Under the pieces are notes generated by a model. The model ran no database searches and was not told where the DNA came from. It worked only from the letters and a program-made list of their open reading frames with translations. Of a DNA stretch of 64,000 nt, positions 48,984 through 58,652 are shown piece after piece. Source of the DNA: CAZFPA01 sp964520975 (GTDB lineage Bacteria; Bacillota; Negativicutes; Selenomonadales; Selenomonadaceae); contig CAZFPA010000004.1 in NCBI GenBank assembly GCA_964520975.1, positions 28,835 to 92,834 of the forward strand, in the 5' to 3' direction. Every line of letters starts with the position of its first letter. Position 1 is the stretch's first letter. The translations under genes were made by a program, and so were the position numbers.

Positions 48984-51638
48984 TCAAATCTTTGCCAGAT
49001 AAGCCAGACGCTCCTGTACGGCCGTCCGTTTTTCCTCATAGCCCTGCTGTTTTTCCTTTTCCTTGGCCACGACATCCGCCGGAGCCTTCGCAAGGAATCC
49101 CGGATTAGAAAGCTTGCCCTCCAGGCGCTTGACTTCCTTATCGAGATTTGCCAGTTCCTTATTCAGGCGGGCCGTTTCCTTCTCCACGTCGATGAGTCCC
49201 TTGAGCGGCAGATAGATCTCCACCCCGTTGACCACACCGGCCATGGCATTCTCCGGTTTTTCAGCCTCCGCTGCCTGCACGGTCACCGGCTCCGCCGCCG
49301 CGAGCACCGTCAGATAGCCTTCATTGTCAGCAAACACCTGCCGCAGTTTTTCATCAGCAAAGTGCAGGATGACCTCGCTCTTCCTGCCCGGAGCCGCATT
49401 GACCTCTGCCCGCAGATTGCGCACGGTCTTGATGGTCTCCATGATAGCCGTCATGTAGAGTTCGCCTGCATCATCCAGCAGTGCGGTTTCTGCCACCGGC
49501 CACTCGGCCGTCATGACACTCTTGCCCTCATGCGGGATATGCTGCCAGATTTCCTCGGTGATGAACGGCATAAACGGATGCAGGAGGCGCAGCGTATGCT
49601 CCAACACGTAGCCCAGCACATACTGTGCGGTCTGACGCGGACGCTGATTTTCCTTATCGTAGAGGCGGGCCTTCGCAAGCTCGATATACCAGTCGCAGAA
49701 TTCATTCCAGATGAATTCATAAAGCATGCGCCCAGCCTCGCCCAGCTCAAATTTTTCCAGATTATCTGTTACATCGCGGGCCGTCTTGGCATAGCGGCTG
49801 AGTATCCAGCGATCCGCCAGCGTATAGTCCTCGGCCGTCGGCACAAAGCTCTTGTCAAAGCCCTCCAGATTCATGAGCATGAAGCGGGACGCATTCCAGA
49901 GCTTGTTCGCGAAATTGCGGGCCGACTCGACGCGTTCCCAGTAGAAACGCATATCGTTGCCCGGCGTATTGCCCGTGATGAGCATGAAGCGCAGCGTATC
50001 CGCGCCGTATTTCTCCACGACCTCCACCGGATCGATGCCGTTGCCCAGTGACTTGCTCATCTTGCGGCCCTGGCTGTCGCGCACCAGGCCATGGATGAAC
50101 ACATGCTTGAACGGGATATCCTTGCCGAACTCGAGTCCCATCATGACCATGCGGGCCACCCAGAAGAAAATGATATCATAGCCGGTCACGAGCGTGCTCG
50201 TCGGATAGAACTGCTTGAGTTCCTCCGTGTTCTCCGGCCAGCCCATGGTTTCGAACGGCCAGAGGCCCGAACTGAACCAGGTATCGAGTACATCCTCGTC
50301 GCGGCGCAGATGCTGACCGCCGCACTTCGGGCAGGTCGTGACATCGTCACGGGAAACAATGGTCTCCCCGCAATCCTCGCAGTACCAGGCCGGAATGCGA
50401 TGGCCCCACCAGAGCTGGCGGGAAATACACCAGTCACGGATATTTTCGAGCCAGTTGCAGTAGATTTTCGTAAAGCGTTCCGGAACAAACTGGATCTTGC
50501 CGCTCTTTACCGCCTCGATGGCCGGCTTCGCCAGCGATTCCATCTTCACGAACCACTGCTTCGATACAAGCGGCTCCACGGTCGTATGGCAGCGCGAGCA
50601 ATGGCCGACTGCATGCTCATGTTCCTCTACCTTCACGAGCACACCGGTCTCCTCAAGTTCCTTCACGAGAGCCTTGCGGCATTCATAGCGGTCCATGCCC
50701 GCGTACTTCCCGGTATTCTTGGACATTGTACCATCATTTTCGATGACCTTGATCTGCTCAAGACTATGGCGCTCGCCCATCTCGAAGTCATTCGGATCGT
50801 GGGCCGGCGTAACCTTGACCGCACCGGTTCCGAACTTCGGATCTACATAGGCATCGGCAAAGAGCGGAATCCGGCGGTTCACCACCGGCAGAATGAGCAT
50901 CTTGCCCACGAGAGCCTTGTAGCGGTCATCATCCGGATGAACCGCTACGCCCGTATCGCCGAACATGGTCTCCGGACGCGTCGTGGCGATCTGCACATAC
51001 TGGTCGGTCCCCTCCACCTGATAGCGCAGATGCCAGAGATGGCCGTTCTCATTTTCGTGCTCAACTTCAATATCCGACAATGCCGTATTGCAGCGCGGAC
51101 ACCAGTTGGTGATACGGGTTCCCTGATAGATGAGTCCCTTCTCATAAAGGCTTACAAATACCTCACGCACAGCCTTGGAACAGCCCTCATCCATCGTGAA
51201 GCGCTCGCGATCCCAGTCACAGGAGGCGCCCAGGGAACGCAGCTGATACATGATGCGGCTGCCATAGGTCTCCTTCCAGTCCCATACACGCGCAAGGAAC
51301 TTTTCCCGGCCCAGATCGTAGCGGGTCTTGCCCTCTTCCCGCAGCGCGCCCTCGACCTTGGCCTGCGTAGCGATGCCCGCATGATCGCAGCCCGGCATCC
51401 AGAGCGTGTTATAGCCCTGCATGCGGCGCCAGCGGATCAGGATATCCTGCAGCGTATTATCAAGAGCATGCCCCATATGGAGCTGTCCGGTAACGTTCGG
51501 TGGCGGGATGACAATGCTGTACGGCTTTTTGCTCTTATCCACCTCTGCATGGAACAGCTTGTTCTGCTCCCAGTATTCATACCATTTCTTTTCAAAGGAT
51601 TTTGGATCATAGACCTTCGGAATATTATTCTCTTCCAT
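48984..51638 (-). CDS. valS: Valyl-tRNA synthetase
   Basis: 884 residues, class I. PPPNVTGQLHMGHALDNTLQDILIRW (HIGH-type signature), MLPGCDHAGIATQAKVE-like GCDHAGIATQ, editing domain WCPRCNTALSDIEVEHEN and TTRPETMFGDTGVAV, then KMSKSLGNGIDPVEV (KMSKS) and a C-terminal coiled coil ETARLNKELANLDKEVKRLEGKL. Starts at ATG 51638, seven bases after GGAGG; the frame further upstream lies inside the T-box leader. Controlled by that T-box. Confidence 0.98.
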   Translation of the reverse strand: MEENNIPKVYDPKSFEKKWYEYWEQNKLFHAEVDKSKKPYSIVIPPPNVTGQLHMGHALDNTLQDILIRWRRMQGYNTLWMPGCDHAGIATQAKVEGALREEGKTRYDLGREKFLARVWDWKETYGSRIMYQLRSLGASCDWDRERFTMDEGCSKAVREVFVSLYEKGLIYQGTRITNWCPRCNTALSDIEVEHENENGHLWHLRYQVEGTDQYVQIATTRPETMFGDTGVAVHPDDDRYKALVGKMLILPVVNRRIPLFADAYVDPKFGTGAVKVTPAHDPNDFEMGERHSLEQIKVIENDGTMSKNTGKYAGMDRYECRKALVKELEETGVLVKVEEHEHAVGHCSRCHTTVEPLVSKQWFVKMESLAKPAIEAVKSGKIQFVPERFTKIYCNWLENIRDWCISRQLWWGHRIPAWYCEDCGETIVSRDDVTTCPKCGGQHLRRDEDVLDTWFSSGLWPFETMGWPENTEELKQFYPTSTLVTGYDIIFFWVARMVMMGLEFGKDIPFKHVFIHGLVRDSQGRKMSKSLGNGIDPVEVVEKYGADTLRFMLITGNTPGNDMRFYWERVESARNFANKLWNASRFMLMNLEGFDKSFVPTAEDYTLADRWILSRYAKTARDVTDNLEKFELGEAGRMLYEFIWNEFCDWYIELAKARLYDKENQRPRQTAQYVLGYVLEHTLRLLHPFMPFITEEIWQHIPHEGKSVMTAEWPVAETALLDDAGELYMTAIMETIKTVRNLRAEVNAAPGRKSEVILHFADEKLRQVFADNEGYLTVLAAAEPVTVQAAEAEKPENAMAGVVNGVEIYLPLKGLIDVEKETARLNKELANLDKEVKRLEGKLSNPGFLAKAPADVVAKEKEKQQGYEEKRTAVQERLAYLAKI

Positions 51639-51902
51639 CTGAATGCCTCCTAATAAAATGCAAAATAAAAAGCCCTTTCGCCCGCTAAGGACGAAAGAGC
51701 TTGCTTTCGTGGTACCACCTAAGTTCCCGTGCCTGTCGCACGGCTCTCTGCCTAACGCCGCCTCCGCGTCTGCGCCTACTCCGTTCAGCCCAGCGGCTCC
51801 AAAGCTACCTTCCGCATGTTCCCAGGAAAGCCTTCCACCCGTGGCTCTCTCTCTTGGCTGGCCCCCATGCGTACTCCTCTTCATCATCGCCTTTATATCG
51901 GT
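51639..51902 (-). promoter_or_regulatory. T-box riboswitch leader of valS
   Basis: Minus strand contains the T-box AGGTGGTACCACG (51708-51720) followed by a terminator stem AGCTCTTTCGTCC/GGCGAAAGGGCT and T run (51667-51702). Long pairing stem I-type sequence precedes it. GTA in GAGGAGTACGC near the 5' end is a possible Val specifier, but I have not folded the RNA. Uncharged tRNA(Val) should favour the antiterminator and valS expression. Confidence 0.92.
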
Positions 51903-51906
51903 CTAA

Positions 51907-51936
51907 ATTATAGCACAGCCCTTTCGGCTCTGTCAA
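51907..51936 (-). promoter_or_regulatory. Promoter of valS T-box transcript
   Basis: Minus strand TTGACA (51931-51936), 18-base spacer, TATAAT (51907-51912). The -35 box overlaps the TGA stop of the preceding GGDEF gene. Confidence 0.85.
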
Positions 51937-53084
51937 TCGGTGACTTCCCAGTCCTCAGCCCGGCGCCGCTCCGCATGCCGGGTCTTTTTCTGCGCGTACA
52001 TGAGAGAATCGATATGCTTTTGGAAATGCTGCGCATCCATGCCGGAAGCCGGATCATAAATGCTGTAGCCCATACTGAAACTCAGCTGATAGGGCTTTAC
52101 CGCGCAGGTATTGAAATACCGCAGCTCTGCCTCGATGCGGCTCACGATGCCAACCAGCTCAGCGGCATTGAGGCTGCCGCTCACAATCACACAGAATTCA
52201 TCCCCGCCATACCGCGCAACAATATCCTTCAGCCGCACCGAGCGGCGCAGGATATCCGCCGTATTGCGCAGCGCATCATCACCGGCATCATGGCCATAAG
52301 CATCGTTGATTTGCTTAAAGGAATCAATATCGACCATAATGGCCGCAAACCCTTGCTGTGCTGCGGTCCGGATCTTTTCCTGCAAGATCCACTCCAGCTG
52401 CCGCCGGTTGTAAGCCCCGGTAAGATAATCCGTTACGAGGTCCCGGCTCTGCAGCGTAATGAAGATGACCATGAGGGAAAAGGCAATGCCCCCGGCGACG
52501 AAATTCGCGTCAAAAAACAGCAGCAGCAGCGAGCAAAGCAGCGGTGGCAGCAAAAAGAACAGCAAAGAATAGAACCGGGAGGTATCCAGGCTCCGACGAA
52601 AGCAGATGACCATGAACCCCAGCAGCGACAGCCCACCGACCAGCAGCAGCAGATGCACATCGAACCACGGTCCCCGCACGCATACACCAGCGTCCGAAAT
52701 AGCGTAATACCAGCCTGTCAGCGGTGAGAGCAGAGTGAACAGTCCGTCGAGCAGGCAGATCCCGCCGATGCCCCGCTCCCATACCGCCCAGTGCTGTTCC
52801 GCCGAAAAGATATTGCAGCGAAAATACAGAAAGGCCAGCCAGAGCAGCGGCGCATACAGCAGATAAGCCAAAAACCACGCAGCCCTGTACATTCCAGGCA
52901 TCCCCGCCAGCACATCGGTCCCGACATTTGCCAGCAGCAATACCAGCGCTCCGGCTACCAGATGGCGATAGATGCGCCGCTGCGCCGACAGCGCGTCCCC
53001 ATGACGGCGCGAAGTGATATATATGAAAAGAAGCATGCAGAGCGCATAGAGGTTGACGCTCAGTTCATTTGGTAAATAAGTCAT
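51933..53084 (-). CDS. GGDEF-domain diguanylate cyclase, membrane-bound
   Basis: 383 residues. The N-terminal ~215 residues form about six to seven membrane helices (YALCMLLFIYITSRR onward). The C-terminal GGDEF domain contains DLVTDYLTGAYNRRQLEWIL, DIDSFKQINDAYGHDAGDDALR and the active site ARYGGDEFCVIVSG. It should make c-di-GMP. The I-site (RxxD upstream of GGDEF) reads RSVRLKD, so product inhibition is possible. Reads out directly over the valS promoter. An HD-GYP gene lies just upstream in the same direction. Confidence 0.92.
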   Translation of the reverse strand: MTYLPNELSVNLYALCMLLFIYITSRRHGDALSAQRRIYRHLVAGALVLLLANVGTDVLAGMPGMYRAAWFLAYLLYAPLLWLAFLYFRCNIFSAEQHWAVWERGIGGICLLDGLFTLLSPLTGWYYAISDAGVCVRGPWFDVHLLLLVGGLSLLGFMVICFRRSLDTSRFYSLLFFLLPPLLCSLLLLFFDANFVAGGIAFSLMVIFITLQSRDLVTDYLTGAYNRRQLEWILQEKIRTAAQQGFAAIMVDIDSFKQINDAYGHDAGDDALRNTADILRRSVRLKDIVARYGGDEFCVIVSGSLNAAELVGIVSRIEAELRYFNTCAVKPYQLSFSMGYSIYDPASGMDAQHFQKHIDSLMYAQKKTRHAERRRAEDWEVTD

Positions 53085-53160
53085 CTTCGTTCTCCTTAAC
53101 GTTGGACAATACTCCTAGTCTTTCCATTATATCATGCCCATGACTTTTTTGCTATATCAC

Positions 53161-53187
53161 AAAAAAAGAGGAGCTGTCGGCTCCTCT
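53161..53187 (-). terminator. Intrinsic terminator after the HD-GYP gene
   Basis: Minus strand AGAGGAGC, loop, GCTCCTCT, then TTTTTTT. Perfect stem, 38 bases after the stop. Confidence 0.92.
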
Positions 53188-53224
53188 CCGTTGTGATCTT
53201 CTCTATGTGATTTTCCTGCTATCC

Positions 53225-54349
53225 CTATGCTTCTTCGTGCAGTTCCCTGGAATTCAGCAGCGCGATAATCTTCAGTCCCTGCGCATGATTCAAATCGATG
53301 AATTCCTCATCGGGTGTCTGCACGATCGGCAGCGCACTCATACGGCTGTCATCAATGTAGACGATTTTGGCCCGTTTGCCGTTTGACAGTTTGAGCCAGC
53401 TGCCATTGAGCGCATGGCAGATCTTGCGGATGAACAGTACGCCATACTCCGTATCCAGCCGCTTATTCATGATATCATCGGACAGTACCCCGAATACCTC
53501 AAAGGGATTTTTCTTCTTCGCGTAGACGCGGTTCGCCGCCATTGCATCATACATGTCCGCGATAGCCAGAATACGGGCGAAGGGATTGATCTCTGCCGCC
53601 CGGCAGCCCTGCGGATAGCCCGAGCCATCGTTGCGCTCATGATGCTGCAGCACCCCCATGAGGATATCGTTTTCTTCCTGCAGCTGCCCATAGCGAAGCA
53701 TCTCATAGCCGAGCTCCGCATGACGGCGCACCAGTTTGAGTTCCGTGCTCGTAAGACGCCCTGCCTTGTCCAGGATATCACGGGAAATCCGCAGCTTGCC
53801 GACATCATGCACCAGACCGGAAATGATGAGCTTCTGCCGCTGGGAACGCGGCATGCGCAGCCATTTCCCCATGAGTCCCGCCAGAATGGCGACATGGATA
53901 CTGTGATGCAGCAGATAGTCCCCGTCCCGCACCATATTATGGATCTGCGTCACAGCCTTGGCCCCGTCGCAGAGCTCCATCAGGAAGCCACTCGCAGCCA
54001 GATTCCCGATGACCTCCATATCGACCTCGCCGGTTTGAGCCGCACGTGAAAACAGGACACGCAGTTCCTCGAACACATCCAGATAACGACACACATAATG
54101 CTCATCAAGCAAATATTCCTTGGGCGGCGCCCCGGCCTCTGCCTCCTTGCTTCCAGCAGCCGTTTCCGGAGCAGCCGCATCGGGCTCATGAATATATACA
54201 GAAAAAATTGGGCGTTCGAGCAGGGAAAAAATCAATTTATTGGTAAGCTTCGTCCCCTCGCCGATCAAAACCGTGGCATCTTCCGAGTAAATTGGATGTC
54301 CAACCACCATGCCAGCCTTTAAATCCTCTACAGCATACTGCTTTAACAC
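53225..54349 (-). CDS. HD-GYP domain phosphodiesterase
   Basis: 374 residues from a GTG start with AAGGAG eight bases before it. The N-terminal ~120 residues (LKQYAVEDLKAGMVVGHPIYSEDA) resemble the DUF3391-like domain before HD-GYP. The HD-GYP domain has HSIHVAILAGLMGKWL, LIISGLVHDVGKLRISRDIL (HD) and LQHHERNDGSGYPQGCRAAEI (HHE plus GYP). Probably hydrolyses c-di-GMP or a related dinucleotide. The open frame reaches further upstream but lacks a ribosome site. Opposes the GGDEF enzyme encoded next. Confidence 0.92.
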   Translation of the reverse strand: MLKQYAVEDLKAGMVVGHPIYSEDATVLIGEGTKLTNKLIFSLLERPIFSVYIHEPDAAAPETAAGSKEAEAGAPPKEYLLDEHYVCRYLDVFEELRVLFSRAAQTGEVDMEVIGNLAASGFLMELCDGAKAVTQIHNMVRDGDYLLHHSIHVAILAGLMGKWLRMPRSQRQKLIISGLVHDVGKLRISRDILDKAGRLTSTELKLVRRHAELGYEMLRYGQLQEENDILMGVLQHHERNDGSGYPQGCRAAEINPFARILAIADMYDAMAANRVYAKKKNPFEVFGVLSDDIMNKRLDTEYGVLFIRKICHALNGSWLKLSNGKRAKIVYIDDSRMSALPIVQTPDEEFIDLNHAQGLKIIALLNSRELHEEA

Positions 54350-54472
54350 TGGTATCGCTCCTTCTGGCCAAATCCCTATCCTTAAAACTATCCTCATTGC
54401 TATCAATATACAGCAATATTAATTTAGACATCCACCCTTGAAAATCCTGCCATACGACTTCTTTTTCTGACA

Positions 54473-54505
54473 GAAAAAAGGAGAGGGCCCGCGGCCCTCT
54501 CCTTT
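54473..54505 (-). terminator. Intrinsic terminator after leuS
   Basis: Minus strand AAAGGAGAGGGCC, loop, GGCCCTCTCCTTT, TTT. Seven bases after the leuS stop. Confidence 0.92.
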
Positions 54506-54511
54506 GCTGTA

Positions 54512-56989
54512 TCATTTCACTACGATATTCACTAATTTTCCCGGTACACAGATGGTCTTCACGATGGTCTTGCCCGCCGTAAGCTCCTGTACCCGCGGCT
54601 GCGCCATTGCAGCCTGCTGCATTTCCTCACGGCCGAGATCCGCGGCGATCACAATCTTATCGCGCACCTTACCATTGATCTGCAGCACAATCTCGATCTC
54701 TGCCTGCACCATAGCTGCCGCGTCATACTTCGGCCACTGCTGCTGATGCACGCTGCCGCCACCGACGATACGGCTCCAGAGCTCCTCGGTCATGTGCGGC
54801 GCGAACGGGGCCAGCATCTTGATGATGTTCAGCGAGACCTCACGCACGAGACCGGCGTTGACCGTGGTCGAATCCTGGAAGGCATAGAACGCGTTGACGA
54901 GCTCCATGACCGAACTGATGGCTGTATTGAACATGAAGCGGTCACTGATGTCATCCGTAACCTTCTGAATGGTCACATGCAGAATGCGGCGCAGGTCCTT
55001 TTCCTCACCCGTGAGCGCACTCACATCATAGGTATCCGAAGCGCCCTTGATGGTCTCCTCAAAATGCCCAACGATACGCCATACGCGGTTCAGGAAGCGA
55101 TAGGCCCCCTCGACGCCCTGGTCGCTCCACTCCAGATCGCGTTCAACCGGTGCGGCAAACAGGATGAAGAGACGGGCTGTATCCGCGCCGTACTTCGCGA
55201 TGATTTCCTCCGGCGATACCACATTGCCCTTGGACTTGCTCATCTTGGAACCATCCTTGATGACCATGCCCTGCGTGAGCAGGTTCTTGAACGGCTCGTT
55301 GAAATCTACCAGCCCCGCATCCCGGAGCACCTTCGTAAAGAAACGGGAATAGAGCAGGTGCAGGATTGCGTGCTCGATGCCGCCGATGTACTGATCGACC
55401 GGTGCCCAGTAATTGACCTTATCGCGGGCAAAGGGCTTCTCCGCATTGTGCGGGTCCGTATAACGCAGATAATACCAGGAAGAGCAGATGAAGGTATCCA
55501 TCGTATCCGTCTCGCGCTTCGCCGGGCCGCCGCATTTCGGGCAGGTGCAGTTCACAAAGGACTCCGACTGGGCCAGTGGGGATACCGATCCCTGCTCAAA
55601 TTTCACATCTTCCGGCAGCCGTACAGGCAGTTCCTCCTCCGGCACGAGCACCTCCCCGCAGTGCGGGCAGTAGATGACCGGAATCGGCGCTCCCCAGTAA
55701 CGCTGACGGGAGATGAGCCAGTCACGCAGGCGGTAATTGACTTTGCGCTTGCCGAAGCCCTGCGCCTCAGCCTCATCGATGATAGCCGACATGGCCTTGT
55801 GCATTTCCATGCCCGTGAATTTCCCGGAATTCACCAGCACACCATCCTTGTCGGTATAGGCAGCCGTCATATCCTCGAGCCTCAGCTCGCTGTCCTTCGG
55901 CTGCAGCGTGAGGATGATCGGCAGATTGTATTTTTTGGCAAACATCCAGTCGCGCTGGTCACCGGACGGAACGCCCATGACTGCGCCGGTACCGTAATCC
56001 GCCAGCACGTAATTCGTGACCCAGAGCTCCACCTTGTTGCCGTTGAACGGGTTGATGGCATACACGCCGGTAAAGATACCTTCCTTCTCCGACTCGCTGG
56101 AAGTACGCTCAAGATCTGACTGATTGCGCGCCTTCGTGCAGAACGCCTGAATCTCTGCCGCCTTCGGATTGTCCTGCAGGAGCTTTTCCACAATCGGATG
56201 CTCCGCGGCCAGCGCGACAAAGGTAATGCCATAAGCCGTATCCGGACGGGTGGTATAGACCGCGAGCTTCTCCCCAAGTGCCGGTACATCGATGCTGAAT
56301 TCCAGGCCCTCACTGCGGCCGATCCAGTTGTCCTGCATGGTCTTGACACGCTCCGGCCAGCCCTTGAGCTCCTTGAGATCCTCGAGCAATACATCGGCAT
56401 AATCCGTGATCTTCAGGAACCACTGGGAAAGATCCTTCTTCACGACATCCGAGTCGCAGCGCCAGCATTTGCCGTCGATGACCTGCTCGTTTGCCAGCAC
56501 GGTTCCACAGGTATCGCACCAGTTGACCGAGGCCTTTTTCTTATAGGCCAGGCCCTTTTTGTAAAAGAGTTCAAAGAGCCACTGCGTCCAGCGGTAATAT
56601 TCCGGACGACAGGTCTCAACCTCGCGGTCCCAGTCATAAGAAAGCCCCATCTCACGCTGCTGGCGCTTCATGTTCTCAATATTGGAATAGGTCCAGTCCG
56701 ACGGCTTCACGCCATGCTTGATAGCCGCATTCTCCGCCGGCATGCCAAAGGCATCAAAGCCCATGGGATGCAGTACATTATAGCCAGCCATCGTCTTGTA
56801 GCGGGCCAGCACATCACCGATGGAATAATTGCGTACATGTCCCATATGAAGATTGCCGGACGGGTACGGGAACATCTCCAATACATAGTATTCCGGCTTC
56901 GTACGGTCCATTTCCGTGGCGTAGGCATGCTCTTCCTGCCATTTTTTCTGCCACTTCTTTTCAATTTCCTGCGGTGCATATCTTTCCAT
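54512..56989 (-). CDS. leuS: Leucyl-tRNA synthetase
   Basis: 825 residues, class I. LEMFPYPSGNLHMGHVRNYSIGDV (HMGH signature), WCDTCGTVLANEQV, editing domain TTRPDTAYGITFVALAAEHP, FICSSWYYLRYTDPHN, DGSKMSKSKGNVVSPEEI (KMSKS). Single-chain bacterial type. Preceded by its own T-box leader, with start ATG at 56989. Confidence 0.98.
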   Translation of the reverse strand: MERYAPQEIEKKWQKKWQEEHAYATEMDRTKPEYYVLEMFPYPSGNLHMGHVRNYSIGDVLARYKTMAGYNVLHPMGFDAFGMPAENAAIKHGVKPSDWTYSNIENMKRQQREMGLSYDWDREVETCRPEYYRWTQWLFELFYKKGLAYKKKASVNWCDTCGTVLANEQVIDGKCWRCDSDVVKKDLSQWFLKITDYADVLLEDLKELKGWPERVKTMQDNWIGRSEGLEFSIDVPALGEKLAVYTTRPDTAYGITFVALAAEHPIVEKLLQDNPKAAEIQAFCTKARNQSDLERTSSESEKEGIFTGVYAINPFNGNKVELWVTNYVLADYGTGAVMGVPSGDQRDWMFAKKYNLPIILTLQPKDSELRLEDMTAAYTDKDGVLVNSGKFTGMEMHKAMSAIIDEAEAQGFGKRKVNYRLRDWLISRQRYWGAPIPVIYCPHCGEVLVPEEELPVRLPEDVKFEQGSVSPLAQSESFVNCTCPKCGGPAKRETDTMDTFICSSWYYLRYTDPHNAEKPFARDKVNYWAPVDQYIGGIEHAILHLLYSRFFTKVLRDAGLVDFNEPFKNLLTQGMVIKDGSKMSKSKGNVVSPEEIIAKYGADTARLFILFAAPVERDLEWSDQGVEGAYRFLNRVWRIVGHFEETIKGASDTYDVSALTGEEKDLRRILHVTIQKVTDDISDRFMFNTAISSVMELVNAFYAFQDSTTVNAGLVREVSLNIIKMLAPFAPHMTEELWSRIVGGGSVHQQQWPKYDAAAMVQAEIEIVLQINGKVRDKIVIAADLGREEMQQAAMAQPRVQELTAGKTIVKTICVPGKLVNIVVK

Positions 56990-57287
56990 GCTGTTTCCTC
57001 CTCAAAATCCTGCTGCAGCTCCGGCAGCTGTTTTCAGTAATAAAAAAGCCCTGGCTTTTTACAGCCAGGGACGATGATATCGCGGTACCACCCTGATTGA
57101 CAGCAGCGCTGTCCTCTCTTGATCGTAACGGGATCAGCGTCGGCCGGGATACAGCCGCTCCTCCACAGTGAGTTCAAGGTATCCTGGTCCGGCTCGCATC
57201 CACCGCCGGCTTTCTGTCCACAGGAGAAGCCCCCTACTATTCTGCTTCATGGGATTTTACTGCATAGCAAAGCTATGCCATAGACTA
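56990..57287 (-). promoter_or_regulatory. T-box riboswitch leader of leuS
   Basis: Minus strand T-box AGGGTGGTACCGCG (57081-57094) followed by terminator stem CCCTGGCT/AGCCAGGG and TTTTTT (57042-57070). The 5' part contains paired elements and GAAGCAGAATAGTAGG-type specifier-loop sequence. Responds to uncharged tRNA(Leu). The 337 bases from 56990 to 57326 are fully accounted for by this leader and its promoter. Confidence 0.92.
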
Positions 57288-57293
57288 TTTTTT

Positions 57294-57323
57294 ATTATAT
57301 CCTATCCGCTGCGGCCACGTCAA
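57294..57323 (-). promoter_or_regulatory. Promoter of leuS T-box transcript
   Basis: Minus strand TTGACG (57318-57323, five of six), 18-base spacer, TATAAT (57294-57299). Sits within four bases of the stop of the upstream transporter gene. Confidence 0.82.
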
Positions 57324-57326
57324 GCA

Positions 57327-58610
57327 TCAAAGGTAACGCAGCCAGATATAGGCACTGCTGATCACAATAGAAATCAGCATGAGCGGAAAGGCTATTTTCA
57401 TAAAACCGAGAAAAGAAATCTGCTGTCCCCGCTGGGCTGCCATGGAAGCCACCACCACGTTGGCACTGGCCCCGATGAGGGTGCCGTTGCCGCCGAGACA
57501 GGCCCCAAGCGAAAGCGACCACCAGAGCGGATCAAGATTCGTGATCCCCATGGCGCCCATGTCTTTGATGAGCGGGATCAACGTCGCCACAAAGGGGATA
57601 TTGTCAATAAAGGCCGAGGCAATCGCACTCATCCAGAGGATGAGCATGGCCGTCGCGTTCAGGTTGCCATCCGTAAGATGGATTGCCTCCGCTGCCAACA
57701 GCTTGATCACGCCTGTCTCCACCAGTGCGCCGACCAGGATGAACAGCCCGGCAAAGAAGAAGATAGCCAGCCATTCCACCTTGCTGAGCACCTTGGAAAT
57801 CATGGACTCATCGCGGGAATAACTGATGAGCAGCAGCAGGCTCGCGCCTGTCAGTGCCGCAGTAGCGGTCTCCAGGTGCAGCATGCTGTGCGTCACAAAG
57901 AGCAGAATGGTGATCGTCAGCACAAACAGGCATTTTTTCAGCAGCTGCGGATTCGTGATCTGCCGGTCCTCCTGCAGATGCATGACCTGCGCCCGCAATT
58001 CCTCCGTCGTATGCAGTCCCCGATGGTAAATGAGGATGAGCAGCAGCTCCGTAACCGCAAAAATCAGGAGGCATACCCCGGTAAGATTGGAAACAAACGA
58101 CATGAAATCGAGCCCAACCGCACTGCCGATCATGATATTCGGCGGATCACCGATGAGCGTTGCCGTCCCACCGATATTAGAAGCCAGGATCTGCGATATC
58201 AGAAACGGCTTCACGTCCACCTTGAGCTGCGAGGTGATGCTGAAGGTGATGGGCACCGTGAGCAAGACCGTCGTAACATTATCAAGCAGCGCCGAGCATA
58301 CCATCGTGATGGTCGACAGCGCCACCAGCAAAGCGATTGGCTTCGCCTTGACCTTCTTGGCCGCCCAGACGGCCAGAAAATTGAAAAGTCCGGTCTCACT
58401 GGTGATGTTCACAATGATCATCATGCCGATGAGCAGCCCCAGCGTATTGAAATCAATATGGCTGATGGCCTGCTGCTGCGACAGTATGCCCAGCAGAATC
58501 ATGAGCATGGCACCCGCCAGCCCGACAATTGTCCGGTGTACCTTTTCTGAAATGATGAGTGCATACGCCGCTACAAAAACGACAATCGCGATTGTTGTAC
58601 TTGTCTCCAT
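57327..58610 (-). CDS. ArsB/NhaD-type anion or Na+/H+ transporter
   Basis: 427 residues, about twelve membrane helices in two inverted halves. Ion-transporter superfamily motifs: first-half NIGGTATLIGDPPNIMIGSAVGL and second-half DNIPFVATLIPLI with LGACLGGNGTLIGASANVVV. The paired GGT/GNGTLIG-asparagine hairpins are typical of ArsB/NhaD/CitM carriers; the substrate cannot be read off. AAGGAG sits eight bases before ATG 58610. No arsR or arsC nearby, so arsenite export is not supported by context. Confidence 0.85.
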   Translation of the reverse strand: METSTTIAIVVFVAAYALIISEKVHRTIVGLAGAMLMILLGILSQQQAISHIDFNTLGLLIGMMIIVNITSETGLFNFLAVWAAKKVKAKPIALLVALSTITMVCSALLDNVTTVLLTVPITFSITSQLKVDVKPFLISQILASNIGGTATLIGDPPNIMIGSAVGLDFMSFVSNLTGVCLLIFAVTELLLILIYHRGLHTTEELRAQVMHLQEDRQITNPQLLKKCLFVLTITILLFVTHSMLHLETATAALTGASLLLLISYSRDESMISKVLSKVEWLAIFFFAGLFILVGALVETGVIKLLAAEAIHLTDGNLNATAMLILWMSAIASAFIDNIPFVATLIPLIKDMGAMGITNLDPLWWSLSLGACLGGNGTLIGASANVVVASMAAQRGQQISFLGFMKIAFPLMLISIVISSAYIWLRYL

Positions 58611-58652
58611 AAGCTTCACTCCTTTCAAAAATGAAGGCAACCCTATACAATT

